The translations under genes and the position numbers were made by a program. Source: Pseudofrankia asymbiotica (GTDB taxonomy: Bacteria > Actinomycetota > Actinomycetes > Frankiales > Frankiaceae). Taken from it: 7,897 nt of DNA. Numbering within the stretch: position 1 is the stretch's first letter; each line of letters begins with the position of its first letter. A model generated the notes under the pieces. The model did no database searches, was not told the DNA's origin, and worked only from the letters and a program-made list of their open reading frames with translations. Below, one piece after another: positions 5,770 through 7,897 of this stretch. The stretch spans positions 159,126-167,022 of the forward strand of contig NZ_MOMC01000027.1 of assembly GCF_001983105.1 (NCBI RefSeq), written 5' to 3'.

Positions 5770-7296
5770 TCACGCGCCGCCGCCGGGGCCGACGACGACG
5801 AGCTCGATGCCGAGCAGGTCGGCGACGGCGGCGAGGTCGGCGGCGCGGTGGCCCGTGCCGAGCGCCCAGTGATGGTCGACGCCGGTGGCCGACCAGGCGT
5901 CGACCCATTCGCCGGGGTCGCGCCCGAAGTCGACCCGCGACGTCGTGTTGCCGATCCGCAGCAGCGGCCCGTCGACGACCGTGCCCTCGGCGGCGATGAA
6001 CTGGAACGTGCCGTCGCGCAGCTGGCCGAGGCCGAAGGCGGTCACCGGGCCGTGGGCGACGTCGAACTCGACGGACACGCCCCAGCCGCGCTTGCCGTGG
6101 TAGGTCCCAAGGCCGCGCAGCAGCGGCCGGCGGGCACTGATCGCCAGGTGCGCCGGGCCGTCGTGGCCCATCTCGACGACGCCGTCGCGGAAGTTCAGCG
6201 CCTGGATCTCGGTGAACGACCCGCCGGCGCCGAGCCGGTCGAACATGAGCATGGCGAGGCTGGCGCGCAGCTCGTACTCGCCGCAGGCCGGGATGCCGCG
6301 GGCGGTGAGCAGCGACGCACCGAGGATCAGCCCGGCGCCGACGCGCTCGTGCTGCTCGCCGTCGAGGCCGCGGTGGTAGTAGGCGAGCGAGTCGAGCGCG
6401 AAGTCGTCGACCAGCCGGTCGAGCGCGACGGAGACCCGGGCGCCCCAGCGCAGGTCCTCGTCGACGACGGACTGGTCGAGGGTGAACACCTCGCCGGCGA
6501 GCGCGAGCCGGGCGTCGGTCTCGGCGTCGGTGACCTTCTCGACGCGGACGCGCAGGTCGTCGATCTCCAGGATCTCGACGTGCCCGCCGAGCTGAGCGGA
6601 GACGAGCGTCGGATCGGTGGCGACGTCCATCATCCCGGGGTAGAGGTGGCCGAGCAGGCCGTGGCGGCCGGTGCGCAGCGCGGCCCGGACGCCGGCGGCC
6701 CGCACCCAGCGCTCGATCCGGCGCCACGCCCGCTCGTCGGCGAGGTAGCCGGAGACGGACCGGAACTCGACGCCGCAGCGGCGGAACGCGTTCGCCATCT
6801 CGGGCAGCGGGCAGGCGCCGCAGTAGGCCAGCCAGTCGCCGGTGTCGAAGGTGCCGTGGTCCATCGCCTCGGTCGGCTGCAGGTTGAGCAGGAGGACCGG
6901 GGCCCCGGCGCGCTGGGCGATCGGGACGAGCATGCTCGCGGTCATGTAGGTGGTGAGGAAGCCGACGATCAGGTCGCAGTCCGCGGCCCGCAGCCGGTCG
7001 GCGGCGCGGGCGCCCTCCTGCGCGTCGGAGATGAAGCCGACGTCGACGACCTCGCAGTCGAGCGCGGACAGCCGGGCCGAGACCTCGCGGGCCGACTGCT
7101 GGAGTTTCGGCAGCAGCGCCGGGAACTGCGGCCAGTAGGCGCCGAGCCCGCCGGCCACCAGGCCCACCCTGGTCGGGCGGGGCCTGACCCGCGCCAGTCC
7201 GGCGGCGAGGCCGGACGCGCCAGGCGCCACCGGCGTGCCTGTCGTCGCCGCGCTCGTCGCCGCGCTCGTGGTCGTGGCGGTGGTCGTGGATGTCAT
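5770..7296 (-). CDS. L-arabinose/L-fucose isomerase-superfamily protein, substrate uncertain
   Basis: The 508-aa protein belongs to the AraA/FucI sugar isomerase superfamily, which interconverts aldoses and ketoses with a divalent metal. After a Thr/Ala leader (1-34), the Rossmann-like N-terminal part starts at RVGLVAGGLGAYWPQF (43-58). Candidate metal ligands are E340 or E342 (GEYELRAS), E363, H378 (MGHDGPAHL) and H475/H476 (DHHWALGTGH). Their spacing resembles E306, E333, H350 and H450 of E. coli AraA (recalled from memory), and the C-terminus (HHW...DLLGIELVVV) resembles the AraA end, so it looks active. It sits inside the rhamnose operon, 40 bp after rhaI and 55 bp before the aldolase gene. 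Because rhaI encodes a separate, unrelated rhamnose isomerase, this one probably acts on another sugar (L-fucose, L- or D-arabinose, or another 6-deoxyhexose) or is an accessory isomerase. The start at 7296 has an excellent ribosome binding site. Confidence 0.85.
   Translation of the reverse strand: MTSTTTATTTSAATSAATTGTPVAPGASGLAAGLARVRPRPTRVGLVAGGLGAYWPQFPALLPKLQQSAREVSARLSALDCEVVDVGFISDAQEGARAADRLRAADCDLIVGFLTTYMTASMLVPIAQRAGAPVLLLNLQPTEAMDHGTFDTGDWLAYCGACPLPEMANAFRRCGVEFRSVSGYLADERAWRRIERWVRAAGVRAALRTGRHGLLGHLYPGMMDVATDPTLVSAQLGGHVEILEIDDLRVRVEKVTDAETDARLALAGEVFTLDQSVVDEDLRWGARVSVALDRLVDDFALDSLAYYHRGLDGEQHERVGAGLILGASLLTARGIPACGEYELRASLAMLMFDRLGAGGSFTEIQALNFRDGVVEMGHDGPAHLAISARRPLLRGLGTYHGKRGWGVSVEFDVAHGPVTAFGLGQLRDGTFQFIAAEGTVVDGPLLRIGNTTSRVDFGRDPGEWVDAWSATGVDHHWALGTGHRAADLAAVADLLGIELVVVGPGGGA
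7243..7266 (-). repeat. 12-bp tandem repeat coding for SAAT-SAAT
   Basis: On the plus strand CGTCGCCGCGCT occurs twice without a gap (7243-7254, 7255-7266). It encodes residues 11-18 of the AraA-like protein, inside its low-complexity Thr/Ala leader. Being 12 bp long, gain or loss of a copy would keep the frame. Confidence 0.85.
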
Positions 7297-7303
7297 GGTC
7301 GAG

Positions 7304-7314
7304 TTCCTCCTCCC
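7304..7314 (-). promoter_or_regulatory. Strong ribosome binding site of the AraA-like gene
   Basis: GGGAGGAGGAA on the minus strand, 7 bp before the ATG at 7296. It is the best Shine-Dalgarno match in the window and fixes the start upstream of the unusual Thr/Ala leader, against a shorter GTG start near residue 23. Confidence 0.85.
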
Positions 7315-7336
7315 GGGCAGGCCAGGCGGACGCCGG

Positions 7337-7897
7337 TCAGGCGCCCCAGCCGGCCTGCTGGCCGTCCGCGCGCTCGGCGATGATCCGCTCGGCGTAGCCG
7401 GAGCGGCGGTAGGCGGCCGTCGGGTCGGGGTCGAGGCCCGCGTCGGCGCGCAGCTCGGCGAGCAGTGGGCGCACGTCGGTGTTGTAGGCGTCCATCAGGA
7501 TGGCGTTCGAGGCGAGGACGTCACCGGCCCGCTGAGCCGCGCGCAGCGCGTCGCGGTCGACGAGCAGCGCCTTGGCGGTCGCCTCCTGGACGTTCATCAC
7601 CGAGCGGAGCACCGCGGGGATCTTCGGCTCGATGTTGTGGCACTGGTCGAGCATGAACGCGATGCCGCCCGCGAGGGCGTCGGCGCGGACGATCTCGTAC
7701 ATGATGCGGAACAGCTGGAACGGGTCCGCGGAGCCGACCATGAGGTCGTCGTCGGCGTAGAAGCGGGAGTTGAAGTCGAACGCGCCGAGCCGGCCGGCGC
7801 GCAGCAGGAACGCGACGATGAACTCGATGTTGGTGCCCGGCGCGTGGTGGCCCGTGTCGATGCAGACGGCCGCCTTCGGCCCGAGCTCCACGCAGTG
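7337..7897 (-). CDS. rhaI: L-rhamnose isomerase, C-terminal half (5' end beyond the window)
   Basis: Only the last 186 residues are present; the frame is open to the right edge, so the GTG at 7891 is internal. The protein is the xylose-isomerase-like TIM-barrel L-rhamnose isomerase (RhaI type, distinct from E. coli RhaA) that converts L-rhamnose to L-rhamnulose. Visible landmarks, numbered from the window edge: CIDTGHHAPGTNIEF (12-26) with D14 and H17, FDFNSRFYADDDLMVG (40-55) with D49 and D51, and FMLDQCHNIEPK (81-92) with D84. These fall at the spacing of metal ligands D254, H257, D289, D291 and D327 in the Pseudomonas stutzeri enzyme as I recall it; the position of its H281 is Asp (D41) here. 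Family members are roughly 380-430 aa, so about half is seen. It is the first gene visible of the operon and is 40 bp upstream of the AraA-like gene. Confidence 0.92.
   Translation of the reverse strand, partial: HCVELGPKAAVCIDTGHHAPGTNIEFIVAFLLRAGRLGAFDFNSRFYADDDLMVGSADPFQLFRIMYEIVRADALAGGIAFMLDQCHNIEPKIPAVLRSVMNVQEATAKALLVDRDALRAAQRAGDVLASNAILMDAYNTDVRPLLAELRADAGLDPDPTAAYRRSGYAERIIAERADGQQAGWGA

Noticed and set aside
3459..5999. Plus-strand open frame of 846 codons
   Set aside because: It lies antisense to the aldolase/dehydrogenase and to parts of rhaB and the AraA-like gene. Its translation is Gly/Arg/Val/Asp-rich with no recognisable domain, whereas the minus strand encodes conserved enzymes with intact motifs. 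Strong G/C bias at third codon positions produces such shadows.
5584..7383. Plus-strand open frame of 599 codons
   Set aside because: Antisense to the AraA-like gene; repetitive Gly/Ala/Val/Asp/Arg translation, no domain.

Overview
The window is very GC-rich DNA (roughly 70-75% G+C by eye, with strongly G/C-biased third codon positions), typical of an actinomycete. A Frankia-, Streptomyces- or Actinoplanes-type organism would fit, but nothing here fixes the genus. Every gene I can support lies on the minus strand, so transcription runs from right to left.

Reading in the direction of transcription, the window holds: the 3' half of an L-rhamnose isomerase gene (rhaI, cut by the right edge); a full-length gene for an L-arabinose/L-fucose-isomerase-like protein of uncertain substrate; a bifunctional class II aldolase / short-chain dehydrogenase (RhaEW type, here called rhaD); an FGGY-family rhamnulokinase (rhaB); a two-CCG-domain lactate oxidation protein (lutA, also called lldE); about 320 bp of non-coding DNA dominated by a perfect 44-bp palindrome; and the first 310 codons of the LUD-domain lactate oxidation protein (lutB, also called lldF), cut by the left edge before its iron-sulphur motifs.

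The genes form a nearly complete phosphorylating route. L-rhamnose is isomerised to L-rhamnulose (RhaI), phosphorylated to L-rhamnulose-1-phosphate (RhaB), and cleaved to dihydroxyacetone phosphate and L-lactaldehyde by the aldolase half of the fused enzyme. The dehydrogenase half oxidises the lactaldehyde to L-lactate, which the LutA/LutB(/LutC) complex oxidises to pyruvate. All carbon therefore ends in central metabolism. The first five genes are separated by only 4-55 bp and look like one operon; rhaB and lutA are 4 bp apart, with the lutA ribosome binding site inside the end of rhaB. No transporter, mutarotase or regulator lies in the window, and the operon promoter must be beyond the right edge.

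The parts least explained by the standard pathway are the second (AraA-like) isomerase inside the rhamnose operon, and the palindrome with its partial repeats, which separates lutA from lutB and sits about 20 bp from the lutB start codon. Long open frames on the plus strand are antisense shadows caused by base composition. No RNA genes, CRISPR arrays, transposase genes or origins were seen.
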